Origin: Akkermansia muciniphila
GTDB lineage: Bacteria; Verrucomicrobiota; Verrucomicrobiia; Limisphaerales; BJHT01
Length of the DNA: 40,791 nt
Reading direction: 5' to 3'
NCBI GenBank assembly: GCA_945861535.1
Contig: CAMAUZ010000072.1
Span: forward strand, 1 to 40,791
Shown here piece by piece: positions 1 to 7,882 of this stretch. A model generated the notes under the pieces. That model saw only the letters and a program-made list of their open reading frames with translations. It did no database searches and had not been told where the DNA came from. Position 1 is the first letter of the stretch, and the number at the start of each line of letters is the position of its first letter. Made by a program: the position numbers and the translations under genes.

Positions 1-88
1 GCTGCGAGGCGGTGGGCCGATTGACGAGCCGTCGCAGCTCGGATCGCTGTTCGGGGGTGAGGGACAGGGTTTGAATGGGTCGAGCCAT
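1..88 (-). CDS. IS630-type transposase, N-terminal fragment cut by window edge
   Basis: Reading the minus strand from an ATG at 86-88 gives 29 codons before the window ends: MARPIQTLSLTPEQRSEL followed by RRLVNRPTASQ. This arrangement (MARP, then an LTxEQR motif, then RLVxRPTxxQR) is how many IS630-family transposases begin, just before their helix-turn-helix region. The rest of the gene lies to the left of the window, so neither the DDE catalytic residues nor the downstream terminal repeat can be seen. The DNA between the ATG and about position 160 would contain the other end of the element, but no terminal inverted repeat can be defined from one side. An unrelated HTH regulator is the main alternative. 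Confidence 0.55.
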   Translation of the reverse strand, partial: MARPIQTLSLTPEQRSELRRLVNRPTASQ

Positions 89-228
89 GCCGTGAGTTTA
101 TCGCCAAAACCTGTTATGTATAGTCAATTCGGAGACACTACACTAGATCGCCGATTTCCAAATCGACAGGGACTCGGTGTTTCGGGCGCGTGCGGCGGGT
201 CGAGGCGTTGCGGGTAGTCGGACCGTCC

Positions 229-275
229 GCGGGTTAGGAAACCCGCGATACAGCAGACTTGGAAGTCTGCGCTAC
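229..275. repeat. Dispersed double-hairpin repeat (family 'GTAGCGCAGG'), half copy
   Basis: Two adjacent hairpins: one formed by gcgggt/acccgc arms (229-246), one by cagactt/aagtctg arms (254-268), ending in gcgctac. The stretch is nearly identical to the reverse complement of 19131-19177, so this is one half of the 120-bp composite palindrome found intact at 19131-19250. It sits in the promoter region of the MNT/HEPN pair. Confidence 0.8.
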
Positions 276-378
276 GCGGAAGCAGGGCGCGTCCGGCGGA
301 CGAGCAGCACGAGCAGGCCCCCGCCCGCTGCATTTACCGGACTTCTCAAAGGCGACCGCCCACCCTAGTTTCGCAGCC

Positions 379-699
379 GTGAAAGTGATCCCGGCAGGAT
401 TGTTGGAGCAGGTCGTGGAACGGCTGAAGGTGGAATTTCAGCCGGAGGAGATTTTTTTGTTCGGATCACACGCATGGGGCACGCCTGATGAAGACAGCGA
501 CGTGGATTTGATGGTGATTGTCCGGGAGAGCGGCGAGCGGGCCATCCGACGAATGCAGCGTGCCCATCACTGCCTCGGAGATCTGGACCTGAGCAAGGAT
601 GTGTTTGTCCAAACGCGCGCCGAATTTGACCGCTACCGCCATTTGCGCGCCTCGATCCAGCACCAGATTTTGCAGCACGGGCGCAAACTCTATGGATAA
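379..699 (+). CDS. MNT-type nucleotidyltransferase (antitoxin-like)
   Basis: A 106-aa minimal nucleotidyltransferase of the polymerase-beta fold. The signature GSHAWGTPDEDSDVDL gives the G-S-x10-D-x-D arrangement, with Gly29-Ser30 and the metal-binding Asp41 and Asp43. GTG at 379 is taken as the start because the upstream in-frame codons run back into repeat DNA and translate to low-complexity sequence, while homology-like sequence begins here. The next gene overlaps its end by 8 bp, the usual coupling of MNT/HEPN pairs. In characterised MntA-HepT systems the MNT protein inactivates the HEPN toxin by AMPylation. That role is inferred here from family and context only. Confidence 0.85.
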   Translation: MKVIPAGLLEQVVERLKVEFQPEEIFLFGSHAWGTPDEDSDVDLMVIVRESGERAIRRMQRAHHCLGDLDLSKDVFVQTRAEFDRYRHLRASIQHQILQHGRKLYG

Positions 700-1111
700 C
701 TCGCAAGTCCGGCTCACCCGCGAGTGGCTGACCAAGGCGTTGCACGATCTGCAAACCGCACGCATCACCGCCAGTGCGGCGGATGGCCCGCTCGACACCG
801 CGATTTACCATTGCCAGCAAGCGGCGGAAAAGGGCCTGAAAGACTGGCTCACGTCCGAGGATGCCGCGTTCGAGAAAACCCACGACCTGCGGCGGCTCGT
901 CCGCCAGGCGGCGGAAATCCGGCCCGAATTCGCCGAGTTCGCCGACGCGGCCGAAATCCTCACGCCCTACGTGTCGGCGTTTCGCTATCCAGGACTCACG
1001 GACGAACCCATGCCATCGCGCGCGGAATTTGCTACGGCGTTGCAACACGCCCAAGCCATTTACGATTTCGTACTGAACCGGTTGCCCGTCGAGGCGCGAC
1101 CGCGGGGCTAA
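692..1111 (+). CDS. HEPN-domain protein, partner of the MNT gene
   Basis: A 139-aa all-helical HEPN (Pfam PF05168-like) protein. The sequence AIYHCQQAAEKGLKDWL near residues 31-47, followed by KTHDLRRLV, is the typical core of this family. ATG at 692 lies inside the last codons of the MNT gene (TAA at 697-699), so the two are translationally coupled. The R-x4-6-H ribonuclease motif of toxic HEPN proteins is not visible, so it may belong to the HEPN subgroup that pairs with nucleotidyltransferases without an obvious RNase site. Function as a toxin is therefore uncertain. No terminator is seen downstream. Confidence 0.85.
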   Translation: MDNSQVRLTREWLTKALHDLQTARITASAADGPLDTAIYHCQQAAEKGLKDWLTSEDAAFEKTHDLRRLVRQAAEIRPEFAEFADAAEILTPYVSAFRYPGLTDEPMPSRAEFATALQHAQAIYDFVLNRLPVEARPRG

Positions 1112-1390
1112 TGGCCCTGCCGCCGGCCCGTGTGGACCACGCTCCCGAACGCCAGATTTCCGCGGTGTTGCAAGGCCCGGCGCTCAATCCGAAACGGTGA
1201 TGGCGACGTTGGCGGAGCGGTCACCGGACCCATCGACCCTGTCGTGGAGCATTTGCCATTGCCTACTGTAGATGCCGGCGGTGACGGGGTGTGATTCGCG
1301 AAAGTCTTTCTCCTAATTCCAGCGGAATGTTTCGCCGTGGAGTGGCGTCGGTTACGCGGCAAAGCGGGAAACCAAACGGCGGACGATTTT

Positions 1391-2683
1391 ATGAAACTGA
1401 AAATGAACGGGTGCGGCGGAGTGGCGCTGGCGGCGCTGGTGGTGCTGGCGGCGGGGGCGGGCGGCGCGCTGGCCGCGGAGGACGCGAAGACCGAGAACTG
1501 GCCGCGCTGGCGGGGGCCGCGGGACAATGGGAGCACGGAGGCGGGACGTTATCCGGTGAAGTGGAGCGGGACGGAGAACCTGCTGTGGAAGGCCGCGCTG
1601 CCGGGCAAGGGATGTTCGACGCCGATTGTGTGGCAGCAGAAAATTTACGTAACGGCGCCGGTGGCAGGGCAGGATGCGCTGCTGGCGTTTGATTGGGCGG
1701 GGCAGCCGGTGTGGCAGACGCCGGTGGGGGCGGAACGTCCGGGGAAGCATCGCAACGGCTCGGGTTGCAATCCGTCGCCGACGACCGATGGCGTGAGTTT
1801 GTTTGCCTGTTACAAGAGCGGGAATCTGGCGGCGTTTGATCTGGCCGGGAAGGTTTTGTGGCGCACGAACCTGGTCGAGAAATATGGGAAGGACACGCTG
1901 TATTGGGATTACGGAATTTCGCCGGTGCTGACGGAGCAGCTCGTGGTGGTGACGATGATGCATCAGGGAGAATCATGGCTGGCGGGGTGGGACAAGCGAA
2001 CGGGGGAGCTGCGGTGGAAGGTCGCGCGCAACTACCAGACGCCGGTCGAGAACGATCACAGCTACGCGACGCCGATTGTGGTGCGGCACGCGGACGCGGA
2101 GGCGTTGCTGGTGTGGGGCGCGGAGCATCTCACGGCGCACGCGGCGGAGACGGGAGCGGTGCTGTGGTCGGCGGGGGATTTTAATCCGGGTAAGAACAAG
2201 AACTGGGTGGCCGTGTCGTCGCCGGTGCTGGCGGGGGATTTGGCGGTCGTGCCGTATGGGCGCGGCTCGCGCTTGCACGGGATCAAGCTGGGCGGCAGCG
2301 GGGATGTGACCGCGACGCATCGCGCGTGGAAACGCGAGGACACGGGGACGTTTGTGCCGACACCGGCGGAGTACAAAGGCAAGGTGTATCTCGTGCGCGA
2401 CCGCGGCGAGGTGGAGTGCATCGATCCGGTGTCGGGGAAGACGGAGTGGACCGGGCAGATGCCGAAGAATGCCGCGAACTATTATTCGTCGCCGACGATT
2501 GCCGACGGGAAGGTGTATGCGGCGCGCGAGGATGGCGTGGTGTTCGTGGCGCGAATCGAGGGGAAGTTCGAGGTGCTCGCGGAAAACAACATGGGCGAAC
2601 GGGTGATCGCCGCGCCGGTGCCGGTCGGGAACCGGTTGCTGCTCCGCGGAGAGAAGACGCTGTTTTGCATCGCGGCACCGTGA
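1391..2683 (+). CDS. Secreted PQQ-like beta-propeller protein
   Basis: A 430-aa protein starting at ATG 1391, chosen because it places a signal peptide (MKLKMNGCGGVALAALVVLAA, cleaved near ALAAED) at the N-terminus. The codons upstream (1337-1390) would only extend it with non-conserved sequence. The mature part opens with WPRWRGPRDNGSTEAG, the hallmark of the exported PQQ_2 propeller proteins abundant in Planctomycetota and Verrucomicrobiota, and continues with blades such as KIYVTAPVAGQDALLAFD and KVYAAREDGVVFVARI. These proteins resemble quinoprotein dehydrogenases (alcohol dehydrogenase fold, BamB-like) but usually lack experimentally shown cofactor or substrate. A paralogue lies at 37542-38849. 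No operon partner is adjacent. Confidence 0.85.
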   Translation: MKLKMNGCGGVALAALVVLAAGAGGALAAEDAKTENWPRWRGPRDNGSTEAGRYPVKWSGTENLLWKAALPGKGCSTPIVWQQKIYVTAPVAGQDALLAFDWAGQPVWQTPVGAERPGKHRNGSGCNPSPTTDGVSLFACYKSGNLAAFDLAGKVLWRTNLVEKYGKDTLYWDYGISPVLTEQLVVVTMMHQGESWLAGWDKRTGELRWKVARNYQTPVENDHSYATPIVVRHADAEALLVWGAEHLTAHAAETGAVLWSAGDFNPGKNKNWVAVSSPVLAGDLAVVPYGRGSRLHGIKLGGSGDVTATHRAWKREDTGTFVPTPAEYKGKVYLVRDRGEVECIDPVSGKTEWTGQMPKNAANYYSSPTIADGKVYAAREDGVVFVARIEGKFEVLAENNMGERVIAAPVPVGNRLLLRGEKTLFCIAAP

Positions 2684-2711
2684 GGAGCGGGGCGGCGGAG
2701 CCGCAACCCAA

Positions 2712-2824
2712 GGAGCACGGCTGTGTGCGCGGAGCACCAGCCGCAGCAGCCCCGAAACCTCGCCGGCACCCGCTAATCAAAGGCGTCCCCTGCGGCTGGT
2801 GCTCCGCGCACACAGCCGCGCTCC
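2712..2824. repeat. Composite inverted repeat, family 'GGAGCgCGGCTGTGTG', copy 1
   Basis: The left arm at 2712-2750 contains CTGTGTGCGCGGAGCACC, and the right arm at 2791-2824 is its near-perfect reverse complement. The arms (about 34 bp) flank roughly 40 bp of unrelated sequence. Related copies lie at 3702-3830 and 7672-7800, always between genes. Confidence 0.85.
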
Positions 2825-2913
2825 GGAAAAAATTTCGCGGCCCGCGAGGATTTCGGTGCTGCCGTGACCGCCGGCCGACGACCAAAGAATTGTTGCCAAT
2901 GCTTCGCTCTTCG

Positions 2914-3186
2914 TCCCGGAGGGACCCCGCAGGAAATTAGCCGGGGGCAAGCCCGCGCAGCGGGAGCGGCCCCCGGTTGCGCCGCCGAACGGGCCATGCC
3001 CCAGCGGGGCATCGAAGAAGTTTTTGGCGGCGTCCTCCCGCAGCATCTCCGCCACCTCTCGTCGCCTTGGGCCATTTTCTTCGATGCCCCGTTGGGGCAT
3101 GGATCCACTCGGCACGGTTTCCGGGGGCTGCGTCCGCCGGGGCGGACTTGCCCCCGGCTAATCTCCTCCGGCGTCCCTCCGGGACG
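2914..3186. repeat. Large nested inverted repeat with outer CCGGAGGGA arms and inner GCCCCAGCGGGGC hairpins
   Basis: The outer arms (2914-2950 and about 3145-3186) pair through tcccggaggg, attagccgggggcaag and their complements. Inside, two inverted copies of a short palindrome occur: atgccccagcggggcatcga at 2996-3015 and its mirror around 3080-3101. The right half recurs at 26362-26502. The structure is a palindrome built of palindromes, with no coding potential. Confidence 0.8.
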
Positions 3187-3286
3187 GGAACTGGGCGTCC
3201 CGTACGCAGTGCGTTCGCAGTGCGGAGGTCGTTAGAATATTCCGCCGCTCCCTTGCCGCACCATGCACTGCGACCGGGGACCGGTC

Positions 3287-3445
3287 GCGCTCCGCTTTGG
3301 TTGCGGCTCCCCCGCCCTGTACTACAACCCTGCAAAATCCTCGCGCGCCGCGAGGATTTTTCGGTGGCATGGACGGCCACTTCAGTCCGCTTCCAATTCT
3401 TCCCTTCCCATTCCCTTGCCCCAAATTCCCCTGCCAAATTCAACC
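3287..3445. repeat. Dispersed non-coding repeat shared with 7400-7548 (inverted)
   Basis: This stretch contains, in order, tcgcgctccg, ttggttgcgg, ctgtactacaaccctgc, a cgcgaggatttt block, and aaattcccctgccaaa. The reverse complement of 7400-7548 holds the same blocks in the same order with modest divergence (for example ctgtaccataaccctgc). It is therefore a dispersed element of at least 150 bp rather than chance similarity. Confidence 0.65.
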
Positions 3446-3701
3446 CTGCTTGCGGCGGCTCCGTCCCGCGCCGCCATCCCGATCTCCCCTGTCCCGCCAC
3501 GCCTTGAGCGCGCACCACGGGACCACCGGGTCGGAATACTCCGGCGTTCCTTGCCTCCGTCCCCCTCTGCGTTCCTTCCGATCTCTGCGGTGTTCCACTC
3601 CGCGCCACCACCATCGGGGCGTTTTCTCGAAACACCGCAGAGATCGGAAAGAACGCAGAGAAGAAGAGGGCGGAAGCGCCCGCGCCGCGAGGATTTTCCC
3701 C

Positions 3702-3830
3702 GGAGCGCGGCTGTGTGTGCGGAGCACCAGCCGCAGCAGCTTGGTCGCATGAGATGCCTCCGATTTCAACGGGTGCCTCTGAGGATTCGGGGCCGCTGCG
3801 GCTGGTCCTCGACGGACACAGCCGCGCTCC
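3702..3830. repeat. Composite inverted repeat, family 'GGAGCgCGGCTGTGTG', copy 2
   Basis: The arms ggagcgcggctgtgtgtg and cacagccgcgctcc enclose a spacer that is itself similar to the spacer of copy 3 at 7672-7800 (shared gatttcaa and gctgcggctggtcctc blocks). The whole unit, not only its arms, is therefore conserved between loci. Confidence 0.85.
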
Positions 3831-3906
3831 TTCGTTGGGGCTCCCCCGCGTTGTGTTCATCGCATCTCGGTGGTCCTCTCCGCATTTGCAACTGCGAGGC
3901 CCCAAC

Positions 3907-5478
3907 TTACTGCCGCGCGATATTCGGCCGCCCGCCGCGCAGGATGTATTTCTGAATCTTCCCCGTGGCGGTTTTGGGCAGTTCGGCGATGAACGTGAAG
4001 CCCTGCGGCACTTTGAAATGCGCGAGGTGCGCGCGCGCAAACTGCCGCAGTTCGCTCTCCGTCACGACCGCACCCGCCTTGAGCACGACGAACGCCTGCG
4101 GTGACTCGCCCCACTTCTCATTCGGCACGCCGACCACGGCCACTTCCTGCACGGCGGGATGCCGCAGCAGCAGGCCCTCGACTTCCACCGACGAAATATT
4201 TTCGCCGCCGCTGATGATGACATCCTTGAGCCGGTCGCGGACTTCGAGATAGCCGTCGGGATGCACCACCGCCGCGTCGCCGGTGTGGAACCAGCCGTCG
4301 CGAATCGCCTGGGCCATGCCTGCTTCATCGCGATAATAGCCGGCCATCACCGCGTTGCCGTGGACGACGATCTCACCCAGGGCCTGACCGTCGCGCGGGA
4401 CCTCGCGGCCCTGTTCGTCCACCACGCGCAGATCGCCGGAGGTGATCAGCTCGACACCTTGACGCGCCTTGATTTCGCCGCGGGCGCGGGCGTCGAGGGT
4501 CGCGTGTTCCGGGCGCGGTTCGCAGATGGAAATGAACGGCGACACCTCGGTCAGTCCATACACTTGCGTGATTTCCCAGCCCAGTTCCCCCTCAACGCGC
4601 TCGATGGTCGCCGCCGCCGGCGGTGCGCCCGCGGTCAACACCCGCAGCCCGCGCGGAGCCAACCGGCGCAGCTCGGCGGGTGCATTTGCGATGCCGATGA
4701 GCACCGTCGGCGCCGCACACAGCAGCGTGACGGCTTCGCGCGCGATGCTCTCGAAAATGGCCCGCGGCTCGGCCTTTCTCAGACAGATGTGCGCGCCACC
4801 CACCGCAGTGATGATCCAGACAAAGGTCCAGCCGTTGGCGTGAAACATCGGGACCGTCCAGAGATAGCGGTCGGCGCAGGTCAGGTGCAGATGCACGAGC
4901 GTGCCGATGACATTGAGCCAGGCGTTGCGGTGGGTGATCATCACGCCCTTGGGCCGCGCGGTCGTGCCGCTGGTGTAGTTGAGGGAAAGGAGGTCGCTCT
5001 CCTTGATCGCGGGCCGCACAAAGTCCGGCGGCGCGTACGCGAGGGTCGCTTCGTAATCCAGCCAGCCGGTCTTGCCGCCCTCCAACGCGACGAAGTGCTC
5101 GACGCCCGGCACTTGCTCCCGGATGCGATCCAACGTCTCGAGATAATCCGGGTGCGCGCACACCACGCGCGCGCCGCTGTGACCGATGATGTAGGCGAAA
5201 TCGTCGGCAGCCAGACGGTGGTTGATCGGCACCGTGACTGCGCCGATCTGCGGCACGGCATAGAAGGCCTCAAGCTGCGCATGAGTGTTCGGCCCGATGT
5301 AGGCCACGCGATCCCCGGGCCGTACTCCGAGACGTTGCAACGCCGCCGACCAGCGGTCGCAGCGCTCGAAGAACTGCCGATAAGTCAGCCGCAGCGGGCC
5401 ATCCACGACGGCGAGTCGGTCCGCGTAAAGCTTGCGCGCGCGGCGCGCGAATTCCAAGGGAGTGAGAGGTGATTCCAT
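3907..5478 (-). CDS. Acyl-CoA synthetase / AMP-dependent ligase
   Basis: A 523-aa cytoplasmic member of the ANL superfamily, near the normal family length. It activates a carboxylic acid with ATP to an acyl-adenylate and then forms the CoA thioester. Visible core motifs are the P-loop LNYTSGTTARPKGVMITH (near residue 168), VYGLTEVSP (A5-like), GWFHTGDAAVVHPDGY and DRLKDVIISGGENIS (hinge), and the catalytic lysine in LPKTATGKIQKYILR near the C-terminus. All key residues are present. The best overall match by eye is to medium- or long-chain fatty acid (or aryl) CoA ligases; the substrate cannot be deduced. ATG at 5478 gives a full N-terminus. It is monocistronic and diverges from the GSK-repeat gene across 256 bp. 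Confidence 0.9.
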   Translation of the reverse strand: MESPLTPLEFARRARKLYADRLAVVDGPLRLTYRQFFERCDRWSAALQRLGVRPGDRVAYIGPNTHAQLEAFYAVPQIGAVTVPINHRLAADDFAYIIGHSGARVVCAHPDYLETLDRIREQVPGVEHFVALEGGKTGWLDYEATLAYAPPDFVRPAIKESDLLSLNYTSGTTARPKGVMITHRNAWLNVIGTLVHLHLTCADRYLWTVPMFHANGWTFVWIITAVGGAHICLRKAEPRAIFESIAREAVTLLCAAPTVLIGIANAPAELRRLAPRGLRVLTAGAPPAAATIERVEGELGWEITQVYGLTEVSPFISICEPRPEHATLDARARGEIKARQGVELITSGDLRVVDEQGREVPRDGQALGEIVVHGNAVMAGYYRDEAGMAQAIRDGWFHTGDAAVVHPDGYLEVRDRLKDVIISGGENISSVEVEGLLLRHPAVQEVAVVGVPNEKWGESPQAFVVLKAGAVVTESELRQFARAHLAHFKVPQGFTFIAELPKTATGKIQKYILRGGRPNIARQ

Positions 5479-5649
5479 TCAGGGGTGTTGGTGTTGCGGC
5501 TGGTCTTACCCAAAAGTTTTCTCAGGCGCGAGCGTGAAGGAGAACCAGCATCCGATTGGACTCCACGCCCGGATTGCCGCCTTTTCCCGCCGGCCACCCC
5601 GTAAGTACGGCACCCTGCCCCGGCCGGGAAAAGAATCGTCCCTTACCTT

Positions 5650-5677
5650 TTGACGAACCGAAGTTCCGTGCTAGTTT
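5650..5677 (+). promoter_or_regulatory. Candidate sigma70-type promoter for the GSK-repeat gene
   Basis: TTGACG (5650-5655), a 16-bp spacer, then TAGTTT (5672-5677) preceded by GC. This would start transcription near 5684 and leave a leader of about 50 nt before ATG 5735. The -35 box is good and the -10 box weak. It is the only convincing -35/-10 pair in the divergent region. Confidence 0.4.
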
Positions 5678-5684
5678 CGGCGGG

Positions 5685-5699
5685 ATTCCCAAGGGGAAT
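5685..5699. promoter_or_regulatory. 15-bp perfect palindrome at the predicted transcription start
   Basis: ATTCCC-AAG-GGGAAT is a perfect 6-bp dyad around a 3-bp centre, immediately downstream of the candidate -10 box and next to a second short palindrome (GGAATTCC). Its position suits an operator for a dimeric repressor, but no regulator is linked and it may be fortuitous. Confidence 0.3.
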
Positions 5700-5734
5700 T
5701 CCTCAGAAAAACTCAAAACCATCACTCGGTAATT

Positions 5735-7207
5735 ATGAAGTACACCCGTTGTTTGGAAAACCTCCGCGCCCCCGTGCTCGGCGTCCTCTTTGGCGCCCTG
5801 GCCTTGGGCCTTTCAACGCCATCCGCTCGCGCCTTGGACGTCCAAGGCTGCATCAAGCTGGATGGCAAACTCACCAAAGGCGTGACCGTCGAAGCATTCG
5901 ACGTCCGGACCTGCACCTCGCTGCTGAGCACGGTAACGGATGCCAACGGGGACTTTGTCCTGTGGTCCGCCGCCGGACAGAACCGGAATCTCTACCTGCA
6001 GATCACCGCCCCGGATGGCTGCATCGAGATCGTGGACAACGCGACCGTCTGCAACAGCATCGTCACCGATCCGTCGGACCCCCGCTACCTCTGGGTCGCC
6101 CTGTGCGTCGATGTGAAGTGCGCCTGCGTCCCCTGCACCACCGGCATCTCCAAGGTGGTCCTCCAATACTTGGGCACGACCACGCAGCCCATCACGGCCT
6201 GGGCCACCGGCAGCACCACTGGCAGCAAGGCCGGCAGCAAGAAGGGCAGCAAAAAGACCTCCACCATCGGCACGATTGCCACGGCCACGACCTGTACGCT
6301 CTGGGGCAAGACGGGCCACAAGGCCGGACACAAGTGCATCGCCGCATGTCAACCCGTGTCCGGGAGCAAGGCCAAAGGATCCAAAGGATCCAAAAGCTCC
6401 AAGGGATCGAAAGGATCGAAAGGCTCCACCCCGATCACCCCGATCTTCGCCAGCGCGGTGCAACCCTGCACCACGTTTACCATCAACCTCCCGACCACCA
6501 CGGTCGCGGGCAGCAAAGGCAGCAAGGGCAGCAAAGGTATCAAGACTGGTAGCAAGAGCGGCACCAAGATTGGTAGCAAGAAGGGTAGCAAGAAGGGTAG
6601 CAAGAAGGGCAGCAAGAAGGGCACCAAGGGCACCGTCACCGGGCTTACTCTCTTCGTCGGCGCCAACGTCAACACCCGTCTCGACCTGAGTTGCGCCACC
6701 GGCATCAACGCGGGCCAGATCATCGGCATGTTCAAGGTTATCCGCGTGGAAAATGCCCGGGGTCAGCGCATCTGCTCCAATCCCAAGCCGCCCCAAACCG
6801 GCAACTGCTTCACCAAGACCCAACCCAATCAGATCACCTTCCAGTATGTCGGCGGCAACTGCAGCACGGCGGTGAACTCGCAGAAACGCGGCACCAAGTA
6901 TAACTGCACGGACTCCGGCTCCATCGCCGCCGGCCCGGTCCGCATCGTGGTCTGCAACAGCGCCACCCCGGCCACCACCGGCTTCTTCGCCGCCAACGTC
7001 ACTCGCGGCCAGACCTTCGTCGTCAAGGCGGGGGGCGCTGGTGCCAAGACCAAGACCGGCACCTTTGGTGCCAAAACCTACTGCTACATCTACTCCGGTG
7101 GCGTGCTCGTCGAACGCATTCAATTCGACAGCACCTGCCAGTCGCCCCTCATCCCCGGAGAGACCTGTGGTGCGCTTAAGCTCATCAGCTACGCCGTCGT
7201 GCCCTGA
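5735..7207 (+). CDS. Secreted GSK-repeat, cysteine-rich protein
   Basis: A 490-aa protein with a signal peptide (residues 1-34, cleavage likely after ARA). Residues 35-80 resemble a small carboxypeptidase-regulatory-like beta-sandwich (VTVEAFD, then TDANGDFVL). Three lysine-rich clusters of G-S-K and G-S-K-K units follow at about 159-174, 209-230 and 259-300, separated by Cys-containing segments. The C-terminal part (about 303-490) has paired motifs (ITFQYVGGNCS, VRIVVCNS, RIQFDSTCQSPL, CGALKLISY) resembling the extracellular domain family I recall as DUF7467; that name is from memory. The mature protein would be very basic and probably disulfide-bonded, so binding to a polyanion (exopolysaccharide, extracellular DNA, teichoic-like polymer) is a reasonable inference, not a demonstrated function. 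It has its own candidate promoter and a strong terminator, so it appears monocistronic. Confidence 0.8.
   Translation: MKYTRCLENLRAPVLGVLFGALALGLSTPSARALDVQGCIKLDGKLTKGVTVEAFDVRTCTSLLSTVTDANGDFVLWSAAGQNRNLYLQITAPDGCIEIVDNATVCNSIVTDPSDPRYLWVALCVDVKCACVPCTTGISKVVLQYLGTTTQPITAWATGSTTGSKAGSKKGSKKTSTIGTIATATTCTLWGKTGHKAGHKCIAACQPVSGSKAKGSKGSKSSKGSKGSKGSTPITPIFASAVQPCTTFTINLPTTTVAGSKGSKGSKGIKTGSKSGTKIGSKKGSKKGSKKGSKKGTKGTVTGLTLFVGANVNTRLDLSCATGINAGQIIGMFKVIRVENARGQRICSNPKPPQTGNCFTKTQPNQITFQYVGGNCSTAVNSQKRGTKYNCTDSGSIAAGPVRIVVCNSATPATTGFFAANVTRGQTFVVKAGGAGAKTKTGTFGAKTYCYIYSGGVLVERIQFDSTCQSPLIPGETCGALKLISYAVVP
6572..6619 (+). repeat. 12-bp tandem repeat encoding GSKK
   Basis: Four consecutive 12-bp units: three identical ggtagcaagaag and one ggcagcaagaag, within the third GSK cluster. 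Further degenerate 9-bp GSK units lie at about 6214-6258, 6361-6426 and 6508-6540. Exact 12-bp repetition allows copy-number change without a frameshift. Confidence 0.9.
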
Positions 7208-7228
7208 TACGGTCTGACCCCATCGCAC

Positions 7229-7260
7229 GGCGGGCAGTCGCAAGACCGCCCGCCTTTTTT
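7229..7260 (+). terminator. Rho-independent terminator after the GSK-repeat gene
   Basis: The stem GGCGGGC/GCCCGCC is extended by GTC/GAC around one A-C mismatch, with a GCAA tetraloop, followed directly by six T (7255-7260). It begins 21 bp after the TGA of the GSK-repeat gene. Confidence 0.9.
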
Positions 7261-7399
7261 ATTGCTCCCGAGTCGCGCCACCAGTTCCGAGCGGTTGATT
7301 CTCCCCTACCGACGCTCCGCACCGAACCGTCCCTTCCGCCCGAAAACAGCGGATGGGCGGCTGCCAGTGCGCGCCGCCGTCTTCGGGGGACACAACCGA

Positions 7400-7548
7400 G
7401 TTTGGCAGGGGAATTTCGGAGAGGGGACTGGGGAAGTGACGAACTGGGGACGGGGCGAGCGTGGCAGGAAAAATTCTCGCGGCACGCAAAGATTCTGCAG
7501 GGTTATGGTACAGCGCGGCGGGGCCGCAACCAACGGAGCGCGGCCGTC
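7400..7548. repeat. Inverted copy of the 3287-3445 dispersed repeat
   Basis: The blocks gggttatggtacagcg, ttggcaggggaattt and gagcgcgg appear here in the order expected for the reverse complement of 3287-3445. In both loci the element lies near a composite palindrome of the GGAGC family. Confidence 0.6.
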
Positions 7549-7671
7549 CCGGCCGCAGCGGCAACACCGAAGCCGGGGCGTTGGAGATTTGTTGCGCCCT
7601 CGCGGGTGCGTAGCGGCTGCGGGCGGGACGCCCGCGCTCCGGAATCCTCGGCGCGCGCGAGGATTTCTCCC

Positions 7672-7800
7672 GGACCGTGGCTGTGTGCGCGGAGCACCAG
7701 CCGCAGCAGGTTGGCCGCACGGGAGGCGTCTGATTTCAATGTGCGCCCATGACGTTTTGGGGCTGCTGCGGCTGGTCCTCGGTGGACACAGCCGCGCTCC
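7672..7800. repeat. Composite inverted repeat, family 'GGAGCgCGGCTGTGTG', copy 3
   Basis: Arms tggctgtgtgcgcggagcac and cacagccgcgctcc, with an internal segment homologous to that of copy 2 (gatttcaa, then gctgcggctggtcctc). It is preceded, as copy 2 is, by a cgcgaggattt block. Confidence 0.85.
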
Positions 7801-7882
7801 TTGGGTTGCGGCTTCGCCGCTCTGTGCTCATCGTGTCCCCGTGGTTCTCACAGCGGTTTTCACGGCATAGATACGGCTACGA

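Larger units (their letters stand above)
2684..3906. other. 1.2-kb non-coding spacer filled with inverted repeats
   Basis: No credible gene is present on either strand; open frames here are GC-driven and low-complexity. The spacer is a mosaic of three repeat families (2712-2824, 2914-3186, 3287-3445, 3702-3830) plus a short inverted pair around 3588-3660 (accgcagagatcggaa and its complement). It separates the plus-strand propeller gene from the 3' end of the minus-strand acyl-CoA ligase, so it is a convergent intergenic region. Stem-loops here could also act as transcriptional barriers, although no classic T-tract terminator was found. Confidence 0.7.
7261..7882. other. 620-bp non-coding spacer with dispersed repeats
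   Basis: No gene is supported. The spacer holds an inverted copy of the 3287-3445 element and a third copy of the GGAGC-type composite palindrome. It lies between the terminator of the plus-strand GSK gene and the 3' end of the minus-strand operon. Confidence 0.65.
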
